Shown here one piece after another: positions 35,420 through 43,932 of a stretch of 47,342 bases of DNA (position 1 is the first letter of the stretch; the number at the start of each line of letters is the position of its first letter). Below the pieces are notes generated by a model. The model saw only the letters and a program-made list of their open reading frames with translations, had not been told where the DNA came from and did no database searches. This stretch comes from Gammaproteobacteria bacterium (lineage in GTDB: Bacteria > Pseudomonadota > Gammaproteobacteria > Eutrophobiales > Eutrophobiaceae). The stretch is from positions 1-47,342 of the forward strand of contig JAJDUB010000005.1 in assembly GCA_022826885.1 (NCBI GenBank). The letters are read 5' to 3'. A program made the position numbers and the translations under genes.

Positions 35420-36592
35420 TTAACCCGTAAAGTCCTTCACCAGGAAGCAGACGGTATCGATTATATGACGCAATTCATCCTCCGTGATGATCAGGGGAGG
35501 CAGCAGGCGCACTACCCGGCCCCCGGTGACATTGATAAGCAGGCGGCGTTCCAGCGCCCGTTCGACCAGGACGCCGCAATCCCCGGACAGTTCTATACCG
35601 ATCATCAACCCCTTGCCGCGTATCTCAACGACCTGGTCAAGGTCCGCCAGTTGCGCGCGGAAGCTTTCCAGCATGACCCTGCCGCTTGCGGCTGCCCGTT
35701 CGGCCAGGCCCTGCCCACTCAGGATATCAATGACGGCCAGCGCGGCAGCCGAGACCAGCGGATTGCCGCCGAATGTCGAACCGTGACTCCCCGGTTGCAG
35801 CATTTCCGCCGCAGGACCGGCAGCCAGGCAGGCGCCGATGGGCAGGCCGTTGCCCAGGGATTTAGCCACGGTGACGGCGTCGGGAAGGATGTCTTCATGC
35901 TGGTAGGCGAACCAGGCGCCGGTGCGGCACATCCCGGTCTGTACTTCATCAAGGACCAGCAACCAGCCGTTCCGGTCGCACAGATCCCGCAGCGCTTTCA
36001 GGTAACCCGGATCAGGGACGATGACCCCGCCTTCTCCCTGTACGGCTTCAAGCATTACCGCGACAACCCGTTCTCCCGCGTCTTCAAGCTTCTCCAGGGC
36101 CGGTATATCGTTATAGGGCATATACCGGAAACCGGGCAGCAGCGGGTCAAAACCGGCGCGTACCTCGGGCTTGCCGGTAGCGCTCAGGGTCGCCATGGTC
36201 CTGCCGTGAAAACTGCCCTCCATGACAATAATAACCGGTTCTTCGACCTGCTTGTGGCGAGCGAATTTCCGGCATATCTTGATGGCGGCTTCGTTGGCTT
36301 CAGCGCCGGAATTGCAGAAAAATACACGATCCATTCCGGAAATGCCGGCCAGCCGGCCGGCCAGTTGCTCCTGCAGGGGAATACGGTACAGGTTGGACGT
36401 ATGGATCAGCCGGCGCGCCTGGCGCGCCAGCACTTCAGCGATACCGGGATGGGCATGACCCAGGCCGCAGACGGCAATCCCGCTCAGGGCATCGAGGTAC
36501 CTTTCCCCCCGGCTGTCAATCAGCCAGGCGCCCTCACCGGCCTCAAAAGCCACGTCAAGACGCTTGTAAGTTGCCATTATCGCTTCCGGCAT
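35420..36592 (-). CDS. argD: acetylornithine/succinyldiaminopimelate aminotransferase
   Basis: 390-residue class III PLP aminotransferase for arginine (and possibly lysine) synthesis. Features: SGIAVCGLGHAHPGI, FCNSGAEANEAAIKICRKFA, GSFHGRTMATLSATGKP, the PLP-contacting LVLDEVQTGMCRTG and the Schiff-base lysine in AVTVAKSLGNGLPIGA. Starts at 36592 (MPEAIMATYKRL) and 36577 (MATYKRL) are both plausible; the latter has GGAAG five bases upstream, the former fits relatives that start MSxIMxTY. First gene of argD-argF-surE. A short tandem repeat lies directly upstream. Confidence 0.94.
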   Translation of the reverse strand: MPEAIMATYKRLDVAFEAGEGAWLIDSRGERYLDALSGIAVCGLGHAHPGIAEVLARQARRLIHTSNLYRIPLQEQLAGRLAGISGMDRVFFCNSGAEANEAAIKICRKFARHKQVEEPVIIVMEGSFHGRTMATLSATGKPEVRAGFDPLLPGFRYMPYNDIPALEKLEDAGERVVAVMLEAVQGEGGVIVPDPGYLKALRDLCDRNGWLLVLDEVQTGMCRTGAWFAYQHEDILPDAVTVAKSLGNGLPIGACLAAGPAAEMLQPGSHGSTFGGNPLVSAAALAVIDILSGQGLAERAAASGRVMLESFRAQLADLDQVVEIRGKGLMIGIELSGDCGVLVERALERRLLINVTGGRVVRLLPPLIITEDELRHIIDTVCFLVKDFTG

Positions 36593-36593
36593 T

Positions 36594-36639
36594 GCAGGTA
36601 TCAGGGAGCAGGTATCGGGGAACAGGTATCAGGGAACAG
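36594..36639. repeat. 14-bp tandem repeat before argD
   Basis: Three units of the type GCAGGTATCAGGGA at a period of 14 bp, plus a partial fourth. It falls in the 150-bp interval between argD and the PuuD-like gene, just upstream of the argD start. Confidence 0.75.
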
Positions 36640-36662
36640 TATAACGTAGATATCTGCACTTC

Positions 36663-36696
36663 AAAAAAGCGGAGTGATCATGGAAGATCACCCCGC
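36663..36696 (-). terminator. intrinsic terminator of the PuuD-like membrane protein gene
   Basis: On the minus strand an 11-bp stem (36686-36696 with 36669-36679, GCGGGGTGATC type with one G-T pair) and a six-base loop are followed by six T residues (36663-36668). It lies 47 bp after the stop of the gene at 36743-37363 and before argD. Confidence 0.82.
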
Positions 36697-36742
36697 CTCA
36701 CCAGTCTCGACGCTCCCTGTTACCCATTCCCTGCCCCTTGAA

Positions 36743-37363
36743 TCAGAACGGCAGATTATGGCCGTATCCGACCATACACATCAGCATGGGGATGGACAGG
36801 AAGGTATTGGTGCGTGAAGCCATGGCGGCAACCACCCTGGCCTTCGCTTTTTCTTCGTCCGACGCCTCGACAATTCCCAGGATTTTCTTCTGGTTCGGCC
36901 AGATCAACACCCAGACGTTGAACAGCATGATGGTGCCGAGCCAGGCGCCCGTGCCGATGATGGGGGCCCCCGGGTTGGAAGGAGCGCTCAGTGTAAATGC
37001 CTCCACAAGACTGATGCCGGGCATAATCTCCAGCGCTGCGGCGCCGGTCAACCAGGTCAGCAACGCGGCCCAGCGGAACCACAGCAGCGCCAGGGGGGCG
37101 ACATACTTGCCGATCGCGGCGGGTCCCGGACCGTCAGTATCCGCCGCCGCCGCAGCCATGGCGGGGGTCTGCACAAAATTGAAATAATACAACAGGCCGA
37201 TCCATATCACCCCGAAGAAGACGTGCAGCCAGACTACCAGCGACCAGGTGTTAAGCCCGCCCACGGCAGAGTCGCTCTCACCCATGTTAATCAGGACGGC
37301 TACCACCAGCGCGGTGACAAAACCCAGAATCAATGTGCCTTTTATGGTTTTTAGCGGATTCAT
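36743..37363 (-). CDS. PuuD-like (urate hydroxylase membrane domain) integral membrane protein
   Basis: 206 residues from the ATG at 37361-37363, which has GGAGGGG six bases upstream. Five hydrophobic segments are visible (LILGFVTALVVAVLI, WLHVFFGVIWIGLLYYFNFV, LLWFRWAALLTWLTGAA, AWLGTIMLFNVWVLIWP, TFLSIPMLMCMVGYGH). The sequence around WLHVFFGVIWIGLLYYFNFVQ, with its histidine, and NVWVLIWPNQKKILGI resembles the membrane domain of PuuD, which in full length carries a C-terminal cytochrome c domain and oxidises urate. Here that domain is absent and no purine genes are nearby, so the urate role is doubtful. Confidence 0.68.
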   Translation of the reverse strand: MNPLKTIKGTLILGFVTALVVAVLINMGESDSAVGGLNTWSLVVWLHVFFGVIWIGLLYYFNFVQTPAMAAAAADTDGPGPAAIGKYVAPLALLWFRWAALLTWLTGAAALEIMPGISLVEAFTLSAPSNPGAPIIGTGAWLGTIMLFNVWVLIWPNQKKILGIVEASDEEKAKARVVAAMASRTNTFLSIPMLMCMVGYGHNLPF

Positions 37364-37495
37364 CGTTACCCCTCCAGCGTAAGTTTTCACAAACGGAACC
37401 TCTTGCCGGGAGGTTCCCTGAAATTGTAATGAAGCTCAATTATACTACTGCCTTGATGCCGGACAAGTATACAATGAATTTTCGCCGGGGTGATG

Positions 37496-37534
37496 TATAA
37501 TGGTGGAAATAAGCGTGCGGCTCGCGCCGCACGC
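37496..37534 (+). promoter_or_regulatory. candidate -10 box and leader hairpin of grxD
   Basis: A perfect TATAAT at 37496-37501 (preceded by TG) lies 59 bases before the grxD ATG; no good -35 is seen. In the predicted leader GCGTGCGGC (37513-37521) pairs perfectly with GCCGCACGC (37526-37534) around a TCGC tetraloop. The hairpin has no T-run and does not cover the ribosome site. Confidence 0.45.
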
Positions 37535-37560
37535 ACCGCGAACATTACAGAGACTGCGCA

Positions 37561-37896
37561 ATGAGCGAAATAATCGAACAACTGAAGACCATCATTTCGG
37601 AAAACCCTGTCATCCTGTTCATGAAAGGGTCGCCCGATTTCCCCCAGTGCGGCTTCTCCATGCGCACTGCACAGGCGTTGAAGGACTGCGATACCGAGTT
37701 CGTCTACGTTGACGTGCTGGCGTCGCCGGAAGTGCGCCGGGACCTGCCCCGGGTCTCCAACTGGCCGACGTTCCCGCAGGTGTTCGTCAACGGCGAACTG
37801 ATCGGCGGCTGCGATATCGTGCTGGAGATGCACCAGTCGGGAGAGTTGAAAACCGTCCTGGAACAGGCCGGCGCAGGCGCAGGAAATCCTGAATAG
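37561..37896 (+). CDS. grxD: monothiol glutaredoxin Grx4
   Basis: 111-residue CGFS-type glutaredoxin that holds [2Fe-2S] clusters with glutathione and partners with BolA in iron-sulfur delivery. The CGFS site is in FPQCGFSMRTAQAL at residues 30-33; MKGSPDFPQCGFS, the cis-Pro segment WPTFPQVFVNGELIGGCDI and EMHQSGEL are diagnostic. Divergent from the PuuD-like gene; its stop is followed at once by a palindromic repeat whose right arm plus T-run can serve as terminator. Confidence 0.97.
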   Translation: MSEIIEQLKTIISENPVILFMKGSPDFPQCGFSMRTAQALKDCDTEFVYVDVLASPEVRRDLPRVSNWPTFPQVFVNGELIGGCDIVLEMHQSGELKTVLEQAGAGAGNPE

Positions 37897-37900
37897 CAGG

Positions 37901-38005
37901 AAGGGTCCGTACAGCTGTTTCAAGACACGCTGTGAATACATCCCTGTAAGCTTCGCATCCGCTGTCCCTGCGGATGAGAGTCTTGAAACAGCTGTACGGA
38001 CCCTT
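37901..38005. repeat. variable-arm palindromic repeat, copy 1
   Basis: Arms 37901-37925 and 37981-38005 are perfect inverted repeats (25 of 25). They enclose a 55-nt core (37926-37980) starting CACGCTGTGAATACATCCCT and containing the inner stem ATCCGC-TGTCCCT-GCGGAT. The core is shared with copies at 43733 and 44711 but the arms are not. On the plus strand the right arm runs into TTTTT, so this copy probably terminates grxD; it lies between the convergent grxD and dnaQ genes. Confidence 0.92.
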
Positions 38006-38010
38006 TTTCA

Positions 38011-38685
38011 TTACCTCTTAAGACGCTTCAGCATCCTCCGGTGGGCCTCCAGTTCTTCACGGCTGGGTTCCACTATTTTCAGGGCGGTGTGGCGCTGTAC
38101 CGGGTTTGCGCGCTGCAGACCGGAACGTGAGTCCCGTTCCTCATCCCGGTCCAACAACAGGCTCGACTGGCCGCCGGTCATCGCCAGAAAAACATCCAGC
38201 AGGATCTCGGCGTCCAGCAGCGCGCCGTGCAGGCTGCGATGGGAATTATCTATGCCGTAGCGCTGGCACAACGCATCCAGGCTGTTTCTCTGCCCGGGGT
38301 GCAGTTCCCTCGCCATTTCCAGCGTGTCGGTAACGCTGCAGTAATCCTCCAGCCTCCCCCAGTCGTCCCCCAGGCGCGACAGCTCGGCATTTATGAACGC
38401 CACGTCGAACGGCGCATTGTGGATAATGACCTCGCTGTCCCGGATGAAATCAATCAGCGGGTCGGCGACATCCTCAAAAACCGGTTCTCCTTCCAGTTGC
38501 TGTCCGGTAATACCGTGGATTTCAACAGCTTCCTGTTCTATCTCCCGCTCGGGATTAATATAATAATGCAGGAGCCGGTCCGTCTTGCGGCGGTCCTTCA
38601 TTTCGATACAGCCTATTTCAATAATCCGGTGCCCGCTTGCCGGCTCAAGCCCTGTGGTTTCGGTATCCAGGATAATCTGGCGCAC
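38011..38685 (-). CDS. dnaQ: DNA polymerase III epsilon subunit (proofreading exonuclease)
   Basis: 224-residue 3'-5' exonuclease of the replicase core. Exo I LDTETTGLEPASGHRIIEIG, Exo II HNAPFDVAFINAELSRLG and Exo III with HRSLHGALLDAEILLDVFLAM carry the metal-binding acids and general-base His. The C-terminal tail (about 185-224) is the polymerase alpha-binding segment and is basic (RRMLKRLKR). Starts eight bases after rnhA on the same strand, whereas in E. coli rnhA and dnaQ are divergent; the co-directional arrangement is common in other gammaproteobacteria. Confidence 0.96.
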   Translation of the reverse strand: MRQIILDTETTGLEPASGHRIIEIGCIEMKDRRKTDRLLHYYINPEREIEQEAVEIHGITGQQLEGEPVFEDVADPLIDFIRDSEVIIHNAPFDVAFINAELSRLGDDWGRLEDYCSVTDTLEMARELHPGQRNSLDALCQRYGIDNSHRSLHGALLDAEILLDVFLAMTGGQSSLLLDRDEERDSRSGLQRANPVQRHTALKIVEPSREELEAHRRMLKRLKR

Positions 38686-38693
38686 GTTTGTCC

Positions 38694-39146
38694 TCAGGCC
38701 GGAGGATTTTCCAGCAGACGGTCCATTGCCCGGGTCGCCAGCGCATCGGCGCGCTCATTTTCCGCATGACCGCTGTGACCTTTTACCCAGCGCCATTCAA
38801 TCTCATGGCGGGCCGCAAGTTCATCCAGTCGCTGCCAGAGATCCCGGTTCTTTACGGGACGCCTGGACGCGGTGCGCCAGCCGCGCCGTTTCCAGTCATC
38901 TATCCATTGCAGGATTCCGTTCTTCACATAGTTGGAATCCGTTGTCAGACGTACCCGGCAGGGTTCTTTCAACGCTTCCAGGGCTTTAATCGCGGCAGTC
39001 AGCTCCATACGGTTATTGGTGGTCTGCGACGCGGCGCCGGACAGCTCCTTTTCGGTATCGTTGTAGCGCAACAACGCGCCCCACCCGCCCGGCCCGGGAT
39101 TGCCGCGGCAGCCGCCGTCGGTAAATATTTCGATGAATTTGCTCAT
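38694..39146 (-). CDS. rnhA: ribonuclease HI
   Basis: 150-residue enzyme that removes RNA from RNA-DNA hybrids. Start is the ATG at 39144-39146 ([20 protein letters not shown]), overlapping the methyltransferase stop as ATGA; the longer frame upstream is the methyltransferase gene in another phase. The four catalytic acids are in [28 protein letters not shown] and ENERADALA, with KGHSGH before the last. Confidence 0.97.
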   Translation of the reverse strand: MSKFIEIFTDGGCRGNPGPGGWGALLRYNDTEKELSGAASQTTNNRMELTAAIKALEALKEPCRVRLTTDSNYVKNGILQWIDDWKRRGWRTASRRPVKNRDLWQRLDELAARHEIEWRWVKGHSGHAENERADALATRAMDRLLENPPA

Positions 39147-39967
39147 ACGTAGCAGTTTGTCGTAATTTGAGTGTCGGCTTCCGCCATGGTTGCCGGCCCC
39201 GCGGACGCGCCGGACAGAAATATCCTCTTGCGCCAGCTCATTTTTATGGGACTGACGGGCGCCCGGCGTTTCTGCGCGACCATCACGTAAGCCGCGCCTG
39301 GAAACGGCCAGCAGGATTCTCCCGATTTTTCCAGAAATAACAAACGGCGCAGCAGGCTCCTGTGCCTGCATGGAGGGCGAAATAAAAACCTGTCAACCTC
39401 AAGCACCTCAAAATCAAGCATGGACAGCCAGTGTCTGAGCCTGGCAATACTGTGAAACCGGCCGTCCCAGGGCGGCCGGTTGCGGCATACCGGGTTCAGA
39501 CGCCACAATGCCCACAGGCTCCACGGGCTGAATCCCGTAACGATCAGGCGGCCATCCTCTATCAGGACGCGTTCTATTTCCTTCAGAACGGCGCCGGGGT
39601 CGGCAACGTATTCAAGCACATGGGGCATAACCACAACGTCAATGCTGTGCGCGGCAAACGGCAGGGATGCGGCGCTGGCCGACAGCGCGCAACTGCCGTC
39701 ACGTAATCCGTCATCGTCCAGGCGTAACCTGATCTTGTTCCTGATACGCCCGGCCGCATCAAGCGCTACACCATCATATTGACCTATCTGGGCAATGTGA
39801 TACCCGAACAGGCCGGGTAAAATCCTGTCGAATTTTTCCTTTTCATAGTCTGCGAGCACACTGCCGGTTTCGCTTGTGAGCCACGCGCAAAACCCGGCGC
39901 GGGCGGGGGTAGCGGGTAGTGTTGCAGATATGTTTTCCATTGCCTGAAGTAGCGGGTTCACAGGCAA
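39143..39967 (-). CDS. class I SAM-dependent methyltransferase (YafS-like)
   Basis: 274 residues. The central part has a methyltransferase fold ([60 protein letters not shown]) close to E. coli YafS, encoded beside rnhA. The usual glycine-rich motif I is not obvious; [11 protein letters not shown] occupies its place, so AdoMet binding is inferred from fold, not motif. Substrate unknown. Overlap of its stop with rnhA (ATGA) gives a three-gene unit with rnhA and dnaQ. It diverges from mltD. In E. coli gloB lies between mltD and yafS; it is absent here. Confidence 0.82.
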   Translation of the reverse strand: MPVNPLLQAMENISATLPATPARAGFCAWLTSETGSVLADYEKEKFDRILPGLFGYHIAQIGQYDGVALDAAGRIRNKIRLRLDDDGLRDGSCALSASAASLPFAAHSIDVVVMPHVLEYVADPGAVLKEIERVLIEDGRLIVTGFSPWSLWALWRLNPVCRNRPPWDGRFHSIARLRHWLSMLDFEVLEVDRFLFRPPCRHRSLLRRLLFLEKSGESCWPFPGAAYVMVAQKRRAPVSPIKMSWRKRIFLSGASAGPATMAEADTQITTNCYV

Positions 39968-40020
39968 AATCTTACCTCAGGATTTACTATTTTTCCTGAA
40001 AAAAATCATTAAAAAAATAC

Positions 40021-40049
40021 TTGACATCGAGCAGGGCCGTGCGTAGCAT
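40021..40049 (+). promoter_or_regulatory. candidate mltD promoter with no room for a leader
   Basis: A perfect TTGACA (40021-40026) is followed after exactly 17 bases by TAGCAT (40044-40049). The start codon ATG is at 40056, the position where transcription would begin. No Shine-Dalgarno sequence precedes the ATG, so the mRNA may be leaderless. Confidence 0.5.
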
Positions 40050-40055
40050 TCACCG

Positions 40056-41462
40056 ATGCGCTGCTCAGGGCTGCCAGCAATAGTTACCAGCGTCGCTTTC
40101 CTGCTAAGCGCGTGCAGCCAGCAACCCCTTCAGAAAACTGCCGAAACCCAGCCGGGAGCCGACGCGCAGGGGCCCGTTATAATCATCGCTCCTGAACCGG
40201 AGCTTACGGACGAAACTGTAGAGGAGCTCGCAAAGACGCCCACAGACCCGATCCAGCCTGTTGCGCAGGATGACGCTGCGCCGGGTGACGATCTCTGGAA
40301 ACGGATCGGCGCCAACCTGAACCTGCCCAGGCACCTGGAACGGCAGCAAGTCAAGGGCAGGCTGGCGTGGTACGCCAAAAACCAGAAATACCTTGACCGG
40401 GTAGCCGAACGCGCCGGTCTCTACCTGCACCATATTGTCGGCGAAGTGGAAAAACGCGGCATGCCGCTGGAAATTGCCCTGCTGCCCATCGTCGAGAGCG
40501 CATTCCAGCCCCGCGCCAGGTCGCACAAGGCCGCTGTAGGTATCTGGCAGTTTATCCGGGGCACCGGCGAGAGGTACGGCCTGAAACAGAACTGCTCGTA
40601 TGACGGCAGGAGGGACATCGTAGCCGCCACCAAAGCGGCCCTGGATTACCTGGAAGATCTGAACGCCGAATTCGGCGACTGGTTTCTGGCTGTAGCCGCC
40701 TACAACACCGGCGAGAGGAACGTGGCCCGGGCCATCCGCCGCAACCGCAGGGCCGGCAAGGACACCGACTTCTTCTCCCTGCGCCTGCACCGGGAAACCA
40801 GGGGCTATGTACCCAGCCTGCTGGCCGTAGCGGAACTGGTCGCCAATCCGGAACAGCACGGCATCGTATGGCAGCCGGTAGCGGATAAACAGTATTTTGC
40901 CCAAGTGGACACGGGCGGGCGGATTGACCTTGCCGTTGCCGCAGAACTGGCCGCGATGACCAGGGATGAACTGCGCGACCTGAATCCAGGCTACGAAGAT
41001 TGGGCGACCAGAACACAGGATGCACATCATCTGCTTCTGCCCGTTACCAGCGAAAAATCATTCCTGGAAAAGCTTGCCGGCCTGAAGCCGGCACAACGGT
41101 TAACGGCCACGGATGTCGGTGAACAATGCTACTACATTGTCAAACGGGGGGACACGCTCTCGCACATCGCTCAGCGTTACCGCGGCGTAAGCGTGAGACA
41201 ACTGCAAGCATGGAACGGTATTTCCCGGCCCAGGAGCATTAAGCCCGGACAAAAACTCAAGGTGTTCGCAGCGTCTCAGCCGGCGGAAGAGCCCATCCGA
41301 TACATTGTCAGAAAAGGCGATAACCTGTCGAAAATAGCCAGAAAATTCAGCGTAACATTAAAAGAGTTGCTGGCCTGGAACAACCTGCGCAAAAACGATA
41401 CCATCTATCCCAAGCAGAAAATAACCGTCTATCAATCCGGTTCCCGTTCAGTAGGCATTTGA
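40056..41462 (+). CDS. mltD: membrane-bound lytic murein transglycosylase D
   Basis: 468-residue outer-membrane lipoprotein that cleaves peptidoglycan glycan strands to 1,6-anhydro products. The short signal peptide ends in the lipobox LLSAC (Cys20). The SLT domain (about 120-270) has the catalytic Glu147 in LLPIVESAFQPRARS, with AVGIWQFIRGTGERYGL and AVAAYNTGERNVARAI. Two LysM domains follow (about 359-404 and 415-460: YIVKRGDTLSHIAQRY, YIVRKGDNLSKIARKF). The start is fixed by the signal peptide although no ribosome site is seen. aas follows 56 bp downstream on the same strand. Confidence 0.94.
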   Translation: MRCSGLPAIVTSVAFLLSACSQQPLQKTAETQPGADAQGPVIIIAPEPELTDETVEELAKTPTDPIQPVAQDDAAPGDDLWKRIGANLNLPRHLERQQVKGRLAWYAKNQKYLDRVAERAGLYLHHIVGEVEKRGMPLEIALLPIVESAFQPRARSHKAAVGIWQFIRGTGERYGLKQNCSYDGRRDIVAATKAALDYLEDLNAEFGDWFLAVAAYNTGERNVARAIRRNRRAGKDTDFFSLRLHRETRGYVPSLLAVAELVANPEQHGIVWQPVADKQYFAQVDTGGRIDLAVAAELAAMTRDELRDLNPGYEDWATRTQDAHHLLLPVTSEKSFLEKLAGLKPAQRLTATDVGEQCYYIVKRGDTLSHIAQRYRGVSVRQLQAWNGISRPRSIKPGQKLKVFAASQPAEEPIRYIVRKGDNLSKIARKFSVTLKELLAWNNLRKNDTIYPKQKITVYQSGSRSVGI

Positions 41463-41518
41463 CAATCCACGGGGCCCGACCCGTTCACATTTTCCCTGAT
41501 TCTTCGTAGAATTGGAGC

Positions 41519-43666
41519 ATGACCCGTTTTCTGAAATTTTTTCTGCGTTGCCTGCTGCGGCTGCTTTACCGGGTTGAGGTCACGGGGATGGAACATTATC
41601 ACCAGGCCGGCAACCGGGTGTTGATTGTCGCCAATCACACATCATTGCTTGACGGTATCCTGCTGTTCGCCTGGTTGCCCGATGATCTCAGGTTTGCCAT
41701 CAACACCCAGGTCGCCACCCGTCCCCGTTTCAAGCCGTTTCTCTATTTCGCCGATCTGTACACCATGGATCCGACCAATCCGCTGTCGGTAAAATCCATG
41801 GTGCGCTTCCTCCAGGAAGACCGCAAGGCTGTCATTTTCCCGGAAGGCCGCATCACCACCACCGGCAGTCTGATGAAGGTCTATGAAGGACCGGGATTAA
41901 TCGCCGATCGCGCCGGCGCAACCGTGCTTCCCGTCGCCATCGAGGGCGCGCAATACACTGCCATGGGTTACCTGGGAGAACGGATAAGATTTCCCAGAAT
42001 CCGGATGCAGGTGCTGGCGCCGGAAAAACTGGAGATCGACCCGTCGATCCAGGGGCACGAACGGCGCAAGGCCGCCGCCACGTGTATGCAGGACCTGATG
42101 TACAAGGTGTCCTACGCCTGTTTTGACTATGAAAAGACCGTGTTCGATGCGATATTGCAGTCTGCGGGACTGTTCGGCGGCAACCGGGTCGTACTGGAAG
42201 ACTTCAAGCGTGAGCCGTTTACCTACAGGCAGTTGCTGATGCGCGCTTTTATCCTCGGCGGCGTATTGCGCAAGGATACGCAACCCGGGGAACATGTCGG
42301 CGTGCTGATGCCGAACGTCGCGGGCGGCGTCGTGGTATACCTGTCCATGTTGTACCTGGAAAGAATTCCCGCCATGCTGAACTACAGCACCGGCTTGCAG
42401 GTGCTGCTGAAAGCCTGCGAAACCGCTTCGATCAGGACGGTTTATACTTCCAGGCAATTCATAGAGAATGCCGACCTGCAAGAGTTGGCGCAAGGTCTGG
42501 AGCAACGGGTGAACCTGGTCTACCTGGAGGACCTGCGCGACCGGATAGGCGTCACGGACAAACTGCTCGGGCTGGTGCGCAGCCGTTTTCCCCGCGCCTG
42601 TTACCGCCCGACCGCAAAGCCCGGCGACCCTGCCACGATCCTGTTTACCTCCGGCTCGGAAGGCGTTCCCAAGGGTGTGGTGTTATCGCATCGCAACCTG
42701 CTGGCCAATTTCGCCCAGGCGCGCAGTTGCATAGGGTTCAAGCCCAGCGATGTTTTTTTCAATTGCCTGCCGCTGTTTCACTCGTTCGGACTCAACATCG
42801 GTTGCGTGCTGCCGCTGCTGGGCGGCTGCAGGATATTCCTGTACACCACACCCCTGCATTACCGGGTCATCCCGGAACTCCTGTACCAGACGGACGCCTC
42901 GATTTTGTTCGCCACCAACACCTTCCTGAAGGGTTATGCCCGTCATGCCCATCCCTATGATTTCAAGTCCCTGAAGTATGTGCTCGCAGGGGCTGAAAAG
43001 CTGCAGGACGATACCCGGAAACTGTGGATGGAGAAGTTCGGGATCCGCATCCTGGAAGGGTACGGCGCTACGGAGTGCAGCCCGGTGGTTTCGGTGAATA
43101 CTCCGATCAACAACAAGGCCGGCAGTGTGGGAAAACTGTTGCCGGGGATGCAGGCTTACCTGGCGCCGGTTCCGGGCATAGAGCATGGCGGGAGACTGGT
43201 GGTAAACGGCCCCAACGTGATGTCCGGTTACCTGCTGCACGGTTCCGACGGCAGTATCCACGCGCCGCGCACGGAACGCGGGGAGGGCTGGTACGATACC
43301 GGCGACATTGCGGCTATCGATGCCGATGGCTATATCCAACTGCTGGGCCGGGCCAAACGTTTTGCCAAGATCGGCGGCGAGATGATCTCACTCACCGCGG
43401 TGGAAGAACTGGCCGTGGCCGTCTGGCCGGATTGCAACCATGCCGCCATATCCCTGCCCGATGAGCGCAAGGGGGAAAAAATCATTCTGCTGTCGGAACA
43501 AGAGGGGGCGGACCGGAAGGCGTTCCAGGAAAAGGCGCGGGAACTGGGCTATGGGGAACTGTACATCCCGCGGGAAGTGGTGCATATGCGCGAGATACCG
43601 GTGCTGGGTACCGGGAAGACGGACTATGTCAGTTTGATGGACAAGTTGCAGGACGAGAATGGATAG
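41519..43666 (+). CDS. aas: bifunctional acyl-[ACP] synthetase / 2-acyl-glycerophosphoethanolamine acyltransferase
   Basis: 715-residue inner-membrane enzyme that re-acylates lysophosphatidylethanolamine, for example after acyl groups are donated to lipoproteins. The N-terminal PlsC-type acyltransferase domain has NHTSLLD (His40, Asp45) and VIFPEGRIT. The C-terminal part is an AMP-forming acyl-activating enzyme: P-loop ILFTSGSEGVPKGVVLSHRN, EGYGATECSPVVS and WYDTGDIAAIDADGYIQLLG, with the C-terminal catalytic lysine region GTGKTDY. Both halves appear intact and the length matches E. coli Aas (719). Confidence 0.94.
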   Translation: MTRFLKFFLRCLLRLLYRVEVTGMEHYHQAGNRVLIVANHTSLLDGILLFAWLPDDLRFAINTQVATRPRFKPFLYFADLYTMDPTNPLSVKSMVRFLQEDRKAVIFPEGRITTTGSLMKVYEGPGLIADRAGATVLPVAIEGAQYTAMGYLGERIRFPRIRMQVLAPEKLEIDPSIQGHERRKAAATCMQDLMYKVSYACFDYEKTVFDAILQSAGLFGGNRVVLEDFKREPFTYRQLLMRAFILGGVLRKDTQPGEHVGVLMPNVAGGVVVYLSMLYLERIPAMLNYSTGLQVLLKACETASIRTVYTSRQFIENADLQELAQGLEQRVNLVYLEDLRDRIGVTDKLLGLVRSRFPRACYRPTAKPGDPATILFTSGSEGVPKGVVLSHRNLLANFAQARSCIGFKPSDVFFNCLPLFHSFGLNIGCVLPLLGGCRIFLYTTPLHYRVIPELLYQTDASILFATNTFLKGYARHAHPYDFKSLKYVLAGAEKLQDDTRKLWMEKFGIRILEGYGATECSPVVSVNTPINNKAGSVGKLLPGMQAYLAPVPGIEHGGRLVVNGPNVMSGYLLHGSDGSIHAPRTERGEGWYDTGDIAAIDADGYIQLLGRAKRFAKIGGEMISLTAVEELAVAVWPDCNHAAISLPDERKGEKIILLSEQEGADRKAFQEKARELGYGELYIPREVVHMREIPVLGTGKTDYVSLMDKLQDENG

Positions 43667-43670
43667 GTCC

Positions 43671-43750
43671 GTGCAGAGAACAGGTTTGGATGGTTTCGTG
43701 CCGGGGACAGGTTTGGATGGTTTCGTGCAGAGGACAGGTTTGGATAAGGT
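43671..43750. repeat. 27-bp tandem repeat after aas
   Basis: Nearly three units beginning at 43671, 43698 and 43725 (type GTGCAGAGGACAGGTTTGGA then TGGTTTC). The last unit runs into the left arm of the palindromic repeat copy 2, which shares GACAGGTTTGGAT with the units. Although 27 is a multiple of three, the region looks non-coding. Confidence 0.85.
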
Positions 43751-43840
43751 TTTCTGGACACGCTGTGAATACGTCCCTGTACGCTTTATCATCCGCTGTC
43801 CCTGCGGATGACATTCCTGAAAACCTTATCCAAACCTGTC
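43733..43840. repeat. variable-arm palindromic repeat, copy 2
   Basis: Arms 43733-43758 and 43815-43840 are inverted repeats (25 of 26) and enclose a 56-nt core (43759-43814) identical to the core of copy 3. Identity with copy 3 extends over 68 nt (43756-43823). The outer part of the arm, GACAGGTTTGGAT, repeats the neighbouring tandem unit, which exists only on the left side. Confidence 0.92.
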
Positions 43841-43889
43841 TGCGAGCACTGGACCTGTCCGTGAGCGTTGGGAATACGTCCCGGAGTCC

Positions 43890-43932
43890 GGGGTCAGAGT
43901 AAGAAATTCGTCAGAATTTTTACTCTGACCCC
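43890..43932. repeat. REP-like hairpin GGGGTCAGAGTA...TACTCTGACCCC
   Basis: GGGGTCAGAGTA (43890-43901) pairs perfectly with TACTCTGACCCC (43921-43932), and an inner AAATTC/GAATTT stem closes on a four-base loop. I recall this GGGGTCAGAGTAA-type palindrome as a dispersed element in many gammaproteobacteria, sometimes near Y1-type (RAYT) transposases; none is encoded in this window. It contains the stop codon of the exported PIMT gene. Confidence 0.82.

Noticed and set aside
43388..43792. Minus-strand frame with 9-residue repeats of TCPLHETIQ/KPSKPVLCT type
   Set aside because: The repetition comes from the 27-bp tandem array, and most of the frame is antisense to aas; no ribosome site or domain.
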